NCBI GenBank assembly: GCA_934122235.1
Contig: CAKOWE010000009.1
Location: 1-57,190, forward strand
DNA from: an uncultured Clostridia bacterium
GTDB taxonomy: Bacteria; Bacillota; Clostridia; TANB77; CAG-508
Length of the DNA: 57,190 bases
Direction of reading: 5' to 3'
Position numbers and translations under genes: made by a program. How positions within the stretch are numbered: the stretch's first letter is position 1; every line of letters begins with the position of its first letter. Below the pieces are notes generated by a model. It ran no database searches. It worked only from the letters and a program-made list of their open reading frames with translations, and had not been told where the DNA came from. Positions 18,242 through 28,178 of this stretch are shown here, in pieces.

Positions 18242-18255
18242 ATATTTTCACCTCA

Positions 18256-18747
18256 TTACTCAGCTTGGAATGATAATACAAAATTATCATAATCATATTC
18301 TCTTATTACAAATTTTTGTTCAAAACTATTATTAGTAGTTATATCTTCAATTTTTACCGATAATATGTAATAAACACCTTCTCTTTGAAAACTAACATAA
18401 TTTACTGAAATTATTTCTGGATATTTTGTCGTTACATAATCTTCAAACTTTTCTATGGTATCAAAATATGTGTTTCTAAATTCATCATATAACATTTTAT
18501 ATGCAACATCAAAATTTCCGTTTTCTATATTTTCTATATATTTAGAAAAATAAAATATAATTCTATCTTTCTCAGAAAGCTCAGCTAATTTACTTGTACT
18601 TGAATCTTCGAAATATGTTGTATTTTGATTTGCTTCTTTTTTCGCATTATCTTTTTTATGCTCTTCTAAATTTAAAATTATACTTAAAATTATTAATATT
18701 ATTAAAAATATTCCAATCAACATTAAAATTTTATTTTTCTTCTTCAT
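18256..18747 (-). CDS. Short membrane-anchored NTF2-like protein (T4SS block)
   Basis: A 163-residue protein with one membrane segment (7-26) and an extracytoplasmic domain containing FSKYIENIENGNFDVAYKMLYDEFRNTYF. This parallels the helix pair of the 313-residue neighbour, suggesting a related NTF2-like VirB8-type domain. It ends shortly after the fold, without a second domain. It is 14 bases from the next gene and surely cotranscribed. The function is inferred from context only. Confidence 0.45.
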   Translation of the reverse strand: MKKKNKILMLIGIFLIILIILSIILNLEEHKKDNAKKEANQNTTYFEDSSTSKLAELSEKDRIIFYFSKYIENIENGNFDVAYKMLYDEFRNTYFDTIEKFEDYVTTKYPEIISVNYVSFQREGVYYILSVKIEDITTNNSFEQKFVIREYDYDNFVLSFQAE

Positions 18748-18793
18748 ATCAACACATTCCTTTTAGATTTAATATCAATTCTTTTGTTTTAAA

Positions 18794-21385
18794 TTAATTG
18801 TTTTCTGGAGGGTATAAATATTTATCTACATTAGTAATAACTGCATGATTTTTGTTAGTCATAATTATTGTTATATCTTTTGTAGATGTCTTTCCAATAT
18901 TAGTCCCTCTATTATAAACTTGTCCAACAGTTAAATTTGATACTATTCCTCTTATGTATATTGTCTTTCCTTCTAAAGTTTTATCATCACTACCTGTAAA
19001 TTCTATTTTTACAGTTTGTGTTCCATCTTCATCATCTGATATTTTTACTACTTTTCCATTAGCAGGCATAACAACATCTATATCTTTTTCAAAGCCACTC
19101 TTAGTATCTGTTTTTGCACTTATTTTTAATTCTGTCTCTGTTGTGTTAAACATTGGATCCCAATTTATTGGAGTATAACTTGGTAAAAGCCATTCTAATT
19201 CACCTATTTCTTCTTCATCATCTTGTCCTTCAACCTCTATTCCCAAATTGTAAAACAATTCTTTTAAATCTCTTAAAATATATTCTGCATCTTGTGTATG
19301 AACAGATTCTAATATTGCAAAAGCATATTGAAAAAATCTAGTATCCATAACATATTTAGAATTCTCTCCAGCACCTACTTTTTGTATTATATATCTCTTT
19401 TCTCTTTCAGTTCTATCTTCGCTCATTGGAGAACCATCATATATATAAAATTTATACTTTTCTTCTGTATTTTCATTCCCTGGTGTTCCTCCTAAAAGAA
19501 TGGTTTGAAGAGACAATTCATCTGAATTATATGTTCTTTTTTCTACTACTGGTTCACTTATTTGATAAATATCTGAAGCTCTAACTTCTCGTACAATTAA
19601 ATTTCTATTTGCCAAGATATCATCATCATCACCTAAGCCAACATATTCATATTCATAAGTAAATTTTCCCTCACCATCGTCATCTGGATATAATGGATTT
19701 GTTACATGTTCATATGAATTTGAAAAATCTATACTTTTATAAAACCAGTGATTTTTTACATTATATATATAAGGTGTATATGTTTTTATTTCTCTATTGT
19801 ATTCTTCTATAGCTTTCCATTCATCTTCTGTAAATCCTAATTCTTCATAATTATCCTCTGTAATTTCTTCACCATTTTGAGTTAATAATTTCACTGTTGC
19901 TGTAATATCTTCTAATGCAACTCCTACTTTTGCATCAAAATCACTATCTAGCGCAACTTCTTTTGCAAATTCTGGTGACATAGTTGCTAAATGTAATGTT
20001 AATAAAAATTCTAAAGATTTACCATATTTTCCAGTCCATCCATCTAAACTATAACTATATTTATAATTATCTAAATCTACAATCATTTGCTTGTTTTCTC
20101 TATCTATGCTTATACTTTTTAATTTACCACCAAACAAATCAAAAATAAGATTAGGCATAATATAATTTCCTGAACTATCAACTAAACATATCATACCACT
20201 ACCTGCAGTATCTTCTCCACCAAACATAAACTCCCAAATTCCAGATACATTCCAAGTTTTATTATCAACTAAATATGTTCGATTTTCAGCCACTAGGTAT
20301 GACCATATACAATTACTTTCAATATTTGTAATATCACCTTCTATTATCTGTCCATCAGCTGATTTAGTAATTTTTCTTTCCAATATTACTTTTCCATCAC
20401 TATTTTTTACTTTTCTTGTTCCATTAGTATCATCTTCAAAAGTATCTTCTGTTGTGACATTTTTGCCATTTGAATCTAAAAAGCCAAAGCCTTCTAGTTC
20501 ATATCCCATCTGTTCTAAGTATGTACCTATATCTATAATATTTTCTTTTTTCACTTGTGCTTCGTCTGCGCCTACAAATCCACTCTTGACTGTAGTCCAC
20601 AATCCATCTGCAAACTGTAATACTTTTTCTCCTATTAATCCTAATCCATCTATAAAAAATGATAAAATACCAATTATCATAATTATAATTAATATAACTA
20701 CTATAATTATTAATATAATAGGTCCAAGAGCAACAGCAGCACCTCCAGCTGCCGCTCCTCCTGCCGCTGCACCTCCAGCAGCTGCGCCTCCACTAGCAGC
20801 CGCTCCTCCTGCTGCTGCTCCACTAGTACCTGCGGTGGCTCCTCCTGCACTTGCTCCTGCTGCACTACTTCCTCCAGCAGCTCCACTTCCTGCTGTTGCA
20901 CTTCCTGAGCCTGCTACACCTCCAGTACTTCCTGTTGCTGTGCTTCCAGTTCCTGCCGTTCCACTGCTTCCACCTGTTGCTCCTGTACTAGTAGAACCAC
21001 TGCCACCAGTAGTTCCACTATTTGCCGAATTGGTTCCTTTTCCTCCAGTTGATGCATTTCCACTATTAGAAGAATTTCCGTTACTACTATTTCCAGCATT
21101 ATTACTTCCATTTGATTGAGAATTTCCACTATTACCACTATTATTTTGCCCTGCATTTTCTTTTTTAGGTCCTGTATTTGGTCCTTCGGGTGTTCCTGAC
21201 TTGTTACTATTATTTTTTATTTTATCTACTAAATCTTTGGCATCTTCTATCTTGTTTTTAGCATCTTCTACTTTGTCTTTTGCATTTTCCAGATTGTCGT
21301 TTTTACTACTCGAATCTTGCGAATCATCATCAGAAGAAAATACATCATCTATCTCATCATCTTCATCATCTATATCCAAATACAT
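18794..21385 (-). CDS. Large T4SS-block membrane protein with decayed M23-like C-terminus
   Basis: About 863 residues. The N-terminus is acidic (DIDDEDDEIDD) with a heptad-like segment (33-58). A 160-residue low-complexity Gly/Ala/Ser/Asn linker (about 60-218) leads to one strong membrane segment (221-246), then a large extracytoplasmic part. The last 90 residues keep the M23/LytM outline (VVMPANGKVVKI, YIRGIVSNLTVGQVYNRGTNIG, VDKYLYPP) but lack the HxxxD and HxH zinc ligands, so peptidase activity is unlikely. The linker DNA contains GC-richer, imperfect 15-bp GGA-GCT repeats. The ATG at 21385 is very near its AAGGTG site; a TTG at 21379 is an alternative start. It probably spans wall and membrane in the secretion complex. 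Confidence 0.55.
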   Translation of the reverse strand: MYLDIDDEDDEIDDVFSSDDDSQDSSSKNDNLENAKDKVEDAKNKIEDAKDLVDKIKNNSNKSGTPEGPNTGPKKENAGQNNSGNSGNSQSNGSNNAGNSSNGNSSNSGNASTGGKGTNSANSGTTGGSGSTSTGATGGSSGTAGTGSTATGSTGGVAGSGSATAGSGAAGGSSAAGASAGGATAGTSGAAAGGAAASGGAAAGGAAAGGAAAGGAAVALGPIILIIIVVILIIIMIIGILSFFIDGLGLIGEKVLQFADGLWTTVKSGFVGADEAQVKKENIIDIGTYLEQMGYELEGFGFLDSNGKNVTTEDTFEDDTNGTRKVKNSDGKVILERKITKSADGQIIEGDITNIESNCIWSYLVAENRTYLVDNKTWNVSGIWEFMFGGEDTAGSGMICLVDSSGNYIMPNLIFDLFGGKLKSISIDRENKQMIVDLDNYKYSYSLDGWTGKYGKSLEFLLTLHLATMSPEFAKEVALDSDFDAKVGVALEDITATVKLLTQNGEEITEDNYEELGFTEDEWKAIEEYNREIKTYTPYIYNVKNHWFYKSIDFSNSYEHVTNPLYPDDDGEGKFTYEYEYVGLGDDDDILANRNLIVREVRASDIYQISEPVVEKRTYNSDELSLQTILLGGTPGNENTEEKYKFYIYDGSPMSEDRTEREKRYIIQKVGAGENSKYVMDTRFFQYAFAILESVHTQDAEYILRDLKELFYNLGIEVEGQDDEEEIGELEWLLPSYTPINWDPMFNTTETELKISAKTDTKSGFEKDIDVVMPANGKVVKISDDEDGTQTVKIEFTGSDDKTLEGKTIYIRGIVSNLTVGQVYNRGTNIGKTSTKDITIIMTNKNHAVITNVDKYLYPPENN

Positions 21386-21401
21386 CACCTTCTTTCAATT
21401 G

Positions 21402-23483
21402 TTATTTCTTTCTTGTATACCTTTTTATACTATCTTTGTCATTTTTTAATGTTCCATTTTGAACTTGTCTTATAGTATGTAAAACCATATCTGATGGTTC
21501 TTGATATCTACCCTCATATTGCTCTCTATATTTATGTAATGTTTCTCCATATGCTCTTACTTTAGGATTGCTTACTTTCTGCAATGTTTCTGGACTTAAT
21601 TGCAATAATCTTTCTGATTGATCATACATTAAATCATCAGACCAACCTGTATCCTTTTGTAATTTTTTATATGCGTCTATAAATTCACTTGTTTGTTTTC
21701 TTAATCTTGTTTTTCTTGTTGCCGTATTTGATATTTTTCTTCCGGTATTTACTGCTCCTACTCCAAAAGCTTTTCCATAGTTATACCCTGTCATTGCTCC
21801 TGTAACAAAATCATCTGATGCAAAAGCTCCAATAGCTGCACCTGCAACTCTAAATCCAGCATGTGTATATGCACTAGGCAATTTTTTAGCAAAATTTTTA
21901 AATTTGTCTTTACCACTTTGTGATCTATTAGTATTTAATTCATTGCCACTAGAATTTTGTTGACCGTTTTGAGCTGATTGATTTTGCTGACTTTGTTGCC
22001 CTGGTTGTCCAGCTGGATTTGACGCATTTTGCTGTCCCGTCTGTCCGTTTGGATTTGATTGATTTTGTTGTCCAGTTTGATTTGATTGATTTTGTTGACC
22101 GTTTTGAGCTGATTGATTTTGCTGACTTTGTTGCCCTGATTGTCCAGCTGGATTTGACGCATTTGGTTGGCTTGATTGATTATTTGAACTTGGTTTACTT
22201 GTACTGTTCCTATTTCCAGGCTGTCCACTATTTATATTATTTTGATTTCTTGTAGCATTGTTACTTGTTTTTGGTCTAGGACCTTTAGAGCCAGAAGCAC
22301 CAGATTGTGCTTTTCCTTTGGCTCCACTTATTGCATTTGATGCAGTTTTCATACTACTCATCAACAATGCTCCTGATGCTAGTGCACTTCCTAATGAACT
22401 TGCATTATCAAATCCAAATATTCTTCTTACAATAGGTTCTGCTTGTTTTATAAACAGCATAGTAAAAATTGCAAATACAGCAGCACCTAATCCCGCTCCA
22501 TCAAACCAATTAGTATTTGCTGGTGTTCCAACTAAGCTCATAACAATGTTCATAAAAGCTAAATATATTATACAATGAAATGGTTGTATTAATACATTAT
22601 ATATAAATTCTTTTAACCATGTATTCAAAGCCTGAGACTTTCCATCTCCTATTTTATCTATAGAATATGTAACTGTAATTATAGGAGCTATTATTATTAA
22701 AAATGCAACTGTTAACATACGTTTTATATAACTTATTAAAAACATCATTATCATAACCGTCAAGAATACATATAAAATAGAAGAAGTAAAGCCTTTTACA
22801 AAACCTCCAAACAAATTTACTCCGTTTAATGCTAAATCACCCGCAAAACTTCCTGTAAGAGTGCTGGCTTCATTATGACTTGCAAATATACTAACTAAAT
22901 AATCATTAACATTTACTGTTATTACAATTATATAATGAAGCAAAAATATTGTTATAAAGCCTACAACCCAATCTACTAACATTTTCTTATATCTTGCTTT
23001 ATCTTCTGCAATTGTAGATATTACCATTCTTATACCAATGTATATTAATACTGCTAATGATAGTATTATTGCTAAGTTTCTCAAAGCATAGTACCATGTA
23101 GCAATACTAGCTCTTATATCTGTTACAACTCCATTTCCACTTGTTGCAAAAAAATTTACACTTAATATTGGAACCTTATTAAATAATATATCGTCTAGTT
23201 GCAAAAATGCAAATTTCATTCCACCAATATTTGCAATAGAAGCAGATATCATTTGTATAACTCCACCTATTGTTACTGGAATAATATTAAGTATGTTTAA
23301 GAAAATTCCCAATATTCCATCTAGCAATCCAGTTATTACATCCATTGCATTTACTCCACCATCTTCAGCTTGAGTTGTTTCAGCTCCATCTGCCGCAAAA
23401 GAAATTTGAGTATTAAAAATTAAACTAAACGCTATTAATACTATTAACAATAGTTTTAATACTTTTTTTGTTTTTTGCTTCAT
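21402..23483 (-). CDS. VirB6-like polytopic membrane protein with Q/N-rich tail (copy 3)
   Basis: A 693-residue protein: signal peptide 1-30, then a VirB6/TrbL-like core (about 55-350) of many membrane segments with the motif YIGIRMVISTIAEDKARYKKM and later IKRMLTVAFLIIIAPIITVTYS...DGKSQALNTWLKEF (key parts at 149-168 and 253-293). A disordered Q/N/S/G-rich segment (385-525) built on internal repeats follows, then a basic helical cytosolic or exposed tail. VirB6 proteins form the inner-membrane translocation pore. Two paralogues in this block share the same core motifs. The ribosome binding site is GGAG close to the ATG. It is cotranscribed with its neighbours (short gaps). Confidence 0.75.
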   Translation of the reverse strand: MKQKTKKVLKLLLIVLIAFSLIFNTQISFAADGAETTQAEDGGVNAMDVITGLLDGILGIFLNILNIIPVTIGGVIQMISASIANIGGMKFAFLQLDDILFNKVPILSVNFFATSGNGVVTDIRASIATWYYALRNLAIILSLAVLIYIGIRMVISTIAEDKARYKKMLVDWVVGFITIFLLHYIIVITVNVNDYLVSIFASHNEASTLTGSFAGDLALNGVNLFGGFVKGFTSSILYVFLTVMIMMFLISYIKRMLTVAFLIIIAPIITVTYSIDKIGDGKSQALNTWLKEFIYNVLIQPFHCIIYLAFMNIVMSLVGTPANTNWFDGAGLGAAVFAIFTMLFIKQAEPIVRRIFGFDNASSLGSALASGALLMSSMKTASNAISGAKGKAQSGASGSKGPRPKTSNNATRNQNNINSGQPGNRNSTSKPSSNNQSSQPNASNPAGQSGQQSQQNQSAQNGQQNQSNQTGQQNQSNPNGQTGQQNASNPAGQPGQQSQQNQSAQNGQQNSSGNELNTNRSQSGKDKFKNFAKKLPSAYTHAGFRVAGAAIGAFASDDFVTGAMTGYNYGKAFGVGAVNTGRKISNTATRKTRLRKQTSEFIDAYKKLQKDTGWSDDLMYDQSERLLQLSPETLQKVSNPKVRAYGETLHKYREQYEGRYQEPSDMVLHTIRQVQNGTLKNDKDSIKRYTRKK
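21962..22164. repeat. Direct repeats in the Q/N-rich linker
   Basis: A segment of about 68 bases starting GACCGTTTTGAGC recurs almost identically at 21962-22029 and 22097-22164, an offset of 135 bases (45 codons, in frame), with shorter related units between. It encodes repeated GQQ/NQSN motifs. Such repeats can expand or shrink in length by slippage. Confidence 0.8.
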
Positions 23484-23510
23484 TCTCCTTTTCTCCCTTT
23501 CTTTATTAGG

Positions 23511-26500
23511 TTAATCTAAAATATCTTTATTTAGTATTTCATTTATTAATTCTTCTGGATCGTACTTTTCATCTTCAGAAAGTTCTGCAATATCTGACTT
23601 AATATCTGCCACTTTAACTGCGTTTTCAACTATTTGTTCAAACTCTGGTGCTACTGGTTTGTTTTTCAAACTTCCCTCTGAATTTATTGCTGATGTTATA
23701 ATACTAGTTAATTCTGATGCTGGTATTTTTCCCATTACTTCCTCAGCTATATCTTTTGTAATTATAGCCATTACGTCATTTTTTGAGCTTTCTTCGTCCC
23801 AATTGTTGTTTTCTAATGCTTGTCTTACCTTTCTTAATACTTCATCTCTTATCGCTTCCGAATTTATTTGTGTTTCCTTGTCTTCTACCACGTCCATTGC
23901 ATTCTTGGCAATTTCGCCTCTTAAATTATTTTCAAACTCTGTACCTAAATCGTAATCATTTTCCTGTGCAATTTTATCTAAAACTTGTTGCAGTTCTACT
24001 AAATTTGTTGGTGCATGTCCTGTATCTGTAGTATAATTTGCAATTTGTTCTGCCACTTCTTCTTTTGTAACAGATGGATTTCCAGCAATTGCTTGTCTTA
24101 AATTTATTTTTAATAAATTTGCATACTGCTCTTTTAAAGACATATTCATTGCAATACTTGACTCACTCTCATTTTCTTGTGGAGTATAAAATACTGGTGG
24201 AAATCCTTTACTTTTTAATGCACCTATTGCACTATCCAATCTTGCTTCTTCTTCTAAGACTTTTCCTTGCAATTGATATAGTAATTCTATTCTTGCTGTT
24301 TGATATGGATCATCTAATTTTTCTCTTTCTGCTTTTCCATCTTTCATTATGTTTTTAACTCTCGTACTTGTTCTAGCAGTTGCTGATGCTACAGCAAATC
24401 CTAAAACACCTTTTTTAGCATTGTACTTCTTATTTTTTTCAGTATTTAAACTTCTTATTGTTACACTAGAAGAAGTACTATTTGATTTTGGTGCACTAGC
24501 ACTAGTTGAAGAATTTGTCGTTGAACTTCCTGCTGAAGTTGGACTTCCTATTGGAGTTGAAACTCCTGTTGGAGTCGAGCTTCCTGTTGGAGTTGAACCA
24601 AATATCGGTAAAGTTCCTTGTGCATTGTTTCCTGCTGAACCTCTATTGGGATTAACTGGGTTCATGTTATATTTTTCTAACAATTCATCTATTCTCGCTT
24701 CATCTATTTCCGGCATTTCTATTTTTCCTAACCTAGCATTTAAATTACTAGCAGAATTAATTATTGATAATGTTCCTTCAACAGGACCAGCTTCAAAAGT
24801 CATTGGAACAGAACTTACCATTCCAGATATTCCTTTAAATATACTTTTGCCTAAAGCTATTGTATTAGCATCATATTGTTTTATTCTATCTTTTTCTTCT
24901 TTCTTTAATCTGTCGATTTCTCGTTGAATATCAGTTGCTAATTTACTTTTTTCTATTGCCTCTTTTGAATTTTCTAAATGTTTGTATTTATTATCTACTG
25001 CATTATCTATCCTATTATTATAGGATTTTATAACCTTGTTCTTTCCTGCTTTATAAATTGGAGAAGCTATTGCTAATCCTGTCATTACAGTTCCTGAAGT
25101 TTGTAAAACAGTATCTGCTATATCTTTCATTGTGTTTGACTTTAATCCAAATATTCTTTTTACAATTTTTTCTGACTTCATCATCAAGTTTAAAACTAAT
25201 ACCATTATAATTGCATATGGCATTAAATTTACTATATTTACTTCTTTTATAAATTCATATATTATGTTCATAAAAACACAATATATAATTACATGTACAG
25301 ACTGAATAAGCACATTAAATGAAAATTCTTTCATCCACGTTGTAAATGACCTTGATTTACCTTTTATCATTTCTACGGCATATGTCAATCCCATTATTGG
25401 TCCCATTATAGCTAACAAATACACAACCATTAATCTTTTAAAATAGAACAATAATAGTTTTATCATATAGTATACCAAAAACACATATACTATTGTTCCA
25501 GTCCAACCTTTTGAAGCTGGTATTTCATACGCATAAGATCTTGCCTCATCATATATTACAGTGGCACTATCTGAAGGTGATAATGAATTAATAATTTGTT
25601 CATTAACATTTATTACTACTATCATGAAATAATGTATAAACATAACAACAATAAAACCTACACACCAACTCCAAAACATTTTCTTATATTTTACTTTATC
25701 TCCAGAAACTGTTGATAAAGCCATTCTTATTCCTACATATATTAATATTACTAGCAATACTATTATTGCTATATTTCTTATTGAATAATAAATTCCTGCT
25801 ACATTTTGTCTTAAGTTATACACTAAATCGTCTGATGTGATTTTTTCTCCACCAGCTGTTTCAGAATCAAAGAAGTCTATATCTAATATCTGTATATGAT
25901 TAAATAAAATATTTTCAGCGGTAATTGCCTGACCAGATTTTGAATTTACAATTGAATTAACAACATCAGTTGCTATATTTTGAACAATAGCTGTCCAACC
26001 TACTATTTGTATTTTATATCCTAAAGTTATTATTCCCACTAACCAATCTGCAACACTTGACAAAGCATCAATCAACCAATTACTATCATCATGTCCCAAA
26101 TAATGTCCTGATAGTGGCATTCCATTATAATAAAACTCATCTGCATTTCCAAATGGATTTTCTTTTATTTCATATTTATTGCTATTATCATCTACATCAT
26201 CATTATTGTCATCATCTGTTTCACTAGCAGATGGTGATGCTTGATATTTTGCCTTTTCATACCATGTAGTATTTAAAGAATCATTTTCTACCAAAGTATT
26301 TGCTACACTTGCCTTTATTCTTATAACTCTATAAGAACTTGTAGAATAATTTGATATTGGTCTTTTTGTTATTTGACCATTAGGTCCTGAATTTCCTGAA
26401 TCAATCATCATTCCATTGCCAATTGCAATCGCAACATGCCCACTCCAACATATAATATCTCCTGGCAAAGTCTCAACTGTATTTTCAAAAGTTACTTTTT

Positions 26501-26954
26501 CAAAATGCGTATAATCAGTTCCATAGCAAGTCGTAGGTACACCGAAATAAGAAAAAGTACTATTTCCAAGTCCTGTTGCTCTATGTATTATCATACTTAC
26601 AAATCCAACACAATCTATTGCATATTTATGACTATATACTTCAAGCTCTTTATATCCATTTCCTAAATTTCTATATGCCATACCTGAGGTCATAATATTT
26701 TGATATGCTTTTTTTCTTCCCCAAGAATCAGGTACATAAATTCCATTATACTCATAATCGCGTCCATAGTCATATACTGTAGATGTTGCAAACCTGTTAA
26801 AAAAATCTATTGCAGTATCTGCTATGGCATTTCCTACTTTTTCTTGATTTGTAGTTATATCATTATCAGCAAACGTAATTTTAGGAGGAATTAAAGAAAA
26901 TACAATAACAATTGATGTTAATATAATTATCATTACTTTTTTTATTATTTTCAT
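23511..26954 (-). CDS. NlpC/P60 hydrolase fused to VirB6-like core (copy 2)
   Basis: A protein of 1,147 residues from the ATG at 26954, chosen because AAGGAGGA lies seven bases upstream. Signal peptide 1-30. An NlpC/P60 cysteine peptidase domain (about 40-215) has the catalytic Cys in DCVGF (C115) and His in GHVAIAIG (H173), which cleaves peptidoglycan stem peptides. A VirB6-like polytopic core follows with YVGIRMALSTVSGDKVKYKKM and a GPIMGLTYA...TTWMKEF counterpart, then a long cytosolic or exposed tail with a Pro/Thr/Gly/Ser linker (tandem TPTG units, DNA about 24526-24600) and coiled helices. The fusion couples wall opening to the translocation pore, as VirB1-type lytic enzymes do in other T4SS. 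Confidence 0.78.
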   Translation of the reverse strand: MKIIKKVMIIILTSIVIVFSLIPPKITFADNDITTNQEKVGNAIADTAIDFFNRFATSTVYDYGRDYEYNGIYVPDSWGRKKAYQNIMTSGMAYRNLGNGYKELEVYSHKYAIDCVGFVSMIIHRATGLGNSTFSYFGVPTTCYGTDYTHFEKVTFENTVETLPGDIICWSGHVAIAIGNGMMIDSGNSGPNGQITKRPISNYSTSSYRVIRIKASVANTLVENDSLNTTWYEKAKYQASPSASETDDDNNDDVDDNSNKYEIKENPFGNADEFYYNGMPLSGHYLGHDDSNWLIDALSSVADWLVGIITLGYKIQIVGWTAIVQNIATDVVNSIVNSKSGQAITAENILFNHIQILDIDFFDSETAGGEKITSDDLVYNLRQNVAGIYYSIRNIAIIVLLVILIYVGIRMALSTVSGDKVKYKKMFWSWCVGFIVVMFIHYFMIVVINVNEQIINSLSPSDSATVIYDEARSYAYEIPASKGWTGTIVYVFLVYYMIKLLLFYFKRLMVVYLLAIMGPIMGLTYAVEMIKGKSRSFTTWMKEFSFNVLIQSVHVIIYCVFMNIIYEFIKEVNIVNLMPYAIIMVLVLNLMMKSEKIVKRIFGLKSNTMKDIADTVLQTSGTVMTGLAIASPIYKAGKNKVIKSYNNRIDNAVDNKYKHLENSKEAIEKSKLATDIQREIDRLKKEEKDRIKQYDANTIALGKSIFKGISGMVSSVPMTFEAGPVEGTLSIINSASNLNARLGKIEMPEIDEARIDELLEKYNMNPVNPNRGSAGNNAQGTLPIFGSTPTGSSTPTGVSTPIGSPTSAGSSTTNSSTSASAPKSNSTSSSVTIRSLNTEKNKKYNAKKGVLGFAVASATARTSTRVKNIMKDGKAEREKLDDPYQTARIELLYQLQGKVLEEEARLDSAIGALKSKGFPPVFYTPQENESESSIAMNMSLKEQYANLLKINLRQAIAGNPSVTKEEVAEQIANYTTDTGHAPTNLVELQQVLDKIAQENDYDLGTEFENNLRGEIAKNAMDVVEDKETQINSEAIRDEVLRKVRQALENNNWDEESSKNDVMAIITKDIAEEVMGKIPASELTSIITSAINSEGSLKNKPVAPEFEQIVENAVKVADIKSDIAELSEDEKYDPEELINEILNKDILD

Positions 26955-26987
26955 TATAAATCCTCCTTCCCTTTTCATTTTATACTA

Positions 26988-28145
26988 CTATCCTTTTGCA
27001 CTATCTAATCTATTTTGTTCTGCCTCATAAACATAATCAATATTTTGAAAATATATTTCTTCTAATCCTATTTCTTCCTTTAACTTTTTTAACTCTTCTA
27101 TATCTCCAACATAATTACTTCCTACAATTAATCCGTGACTACTAGTTATATTAAACTGAACTTTAACTCCTTTTAAAGAATATTTTAAGTTTACAAATTG
27201 TGTATCATATGAATATGTATCATAATCTGACCACATATCAGTTATTGAACTTACAAATTTTTTTACATCTCTTTGTTCTTTAAAATTTTTTAATATATTT
27301 AGTAGTCTATCTGTTTTGCAATTTTCAACTCTGTATATTGAAATTGTTTCATAACTAAAGAAAGCATATATATCATTTCCCTTATATCCTATTAGTCCAT
27401 CTTCAGTTGTTCCAAATGTAGGTTCACCTAATATTTTTACAACATCTTCTAAACTAGTTTTTGTATTAATACCATTTAAAACATCACCTAAATAGTCTTC
27501 TCTAAACAATATATTAAAAACTTTTTTATATACATTTCTTATTGCAATACCATTATTAAAATATAAATAATCATTAAAATCCTCTTGTACAGTTAAATTT
27601 ATAGCATTTTTATCCCAATCTTTATTTATTAATTGTATTAATTCAGGAGCTTCTATATTAAACTCTGTAATTTTATTTTTGTTTATTTTACTAAGTTCTA
27701 TTTTAGAATCTTGATTTGCAAAATAATTATCATCCCCATTTATGTATGTTCTTGATATTGATGAACTTTCTTTATCACATATTACCGCTATCAAAATTTG
27801 CTTTTCCTCATCTGCTATTCTAAAATTTTCAAACTTCAATGTATACGCCATTATTCTTACCATTTTTCTATATTGTTCTTCATTGCTTTTTTCTCCTGTA
27901 TATAAGTCCACATTAAAATTTGCATAAATATCTAAGTAAAAATTTTCATCTGATGATTTTTTCTCGCTTATATATTTTCCTCCCATATATTCAATAACTT
28001 CTTTAGGTGTTGTAAAATCATCCAATGAATTATACTCTTTATTTTGATTTTGCTTATTCATTAACGAATTTCTTAATATTAATATGGTAACAAATAAAAC
28101 TGTTACAATAATTAATATTATAGTATATTTACGTTTCTTAGTCAT
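26988..28145 (-). CDS. Unknown anchored extracytoplasmic protein (T4SS block)
   Basis: I do not recognise this 385-residue protein. It has one N-terminal membrane segment (about 8-25) and a mixed alpha/beta outer part with no cysteine-rich or catalytic motif that I can name. A stretch around 225-260 (SLEDVVKILGEPTFGTTEDG) resembles small outer-surface BLA/SmpA-like lipoprotein folds, but this is weak. AAAGGAGG precedes the ATG. It sits between two VirB6-like genes with gaps of about 33 bases on both sides, so it is almost certainly a component of the same machine, perhaps a scaffold or VirB8-like spacer. Confidence 0.4.
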   Translation of the reverse strand: MTKKRKYTIILIIVTVLFVTILILRNSLMNKQNQNKEYNSLDDFTTPKEVIEYMGGKYISEKKSSDENFYLDIYANFNVDLYTGEKSNEEQYRKMVRIMAYTLKFENFRIADEEKQILIAVICDKESSSISRTYINGDDNYFANQDSKIELSKINKNKITEFNIEAPELIQLINKDWDKNAINLTVQEDFNDYLYFNNGIAIRNVYKKVFNILFREDYLGDVLNGINTKTSLEDVVKILGEPTFGTTEDGLIGYKGNDIYAFFSYETISIYRVENCKTDRLLNILKNFKEQRDVKKFVSSITDMWSDYDTYSYDTQFVNLKYSLKGVKVQFNITSSHGLIVGSNYVGDIEELKKLKEEIGLEEIYFQNIDYVYEAEQNRLDSAKG

Positions 28146-28178
28146 ATTTGTTACCTCCTTTTGCTATTTTAATCTACA

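Noticed and set aside
20454..21119. Long plus-strand proline/alanine-rich open frame
   Set aside because: It is the antisense of the Gly/Ala/Ser linker of the M23-like protein; low-complexity DNA keeps several frames open. No ribosome binding site or family likeness.
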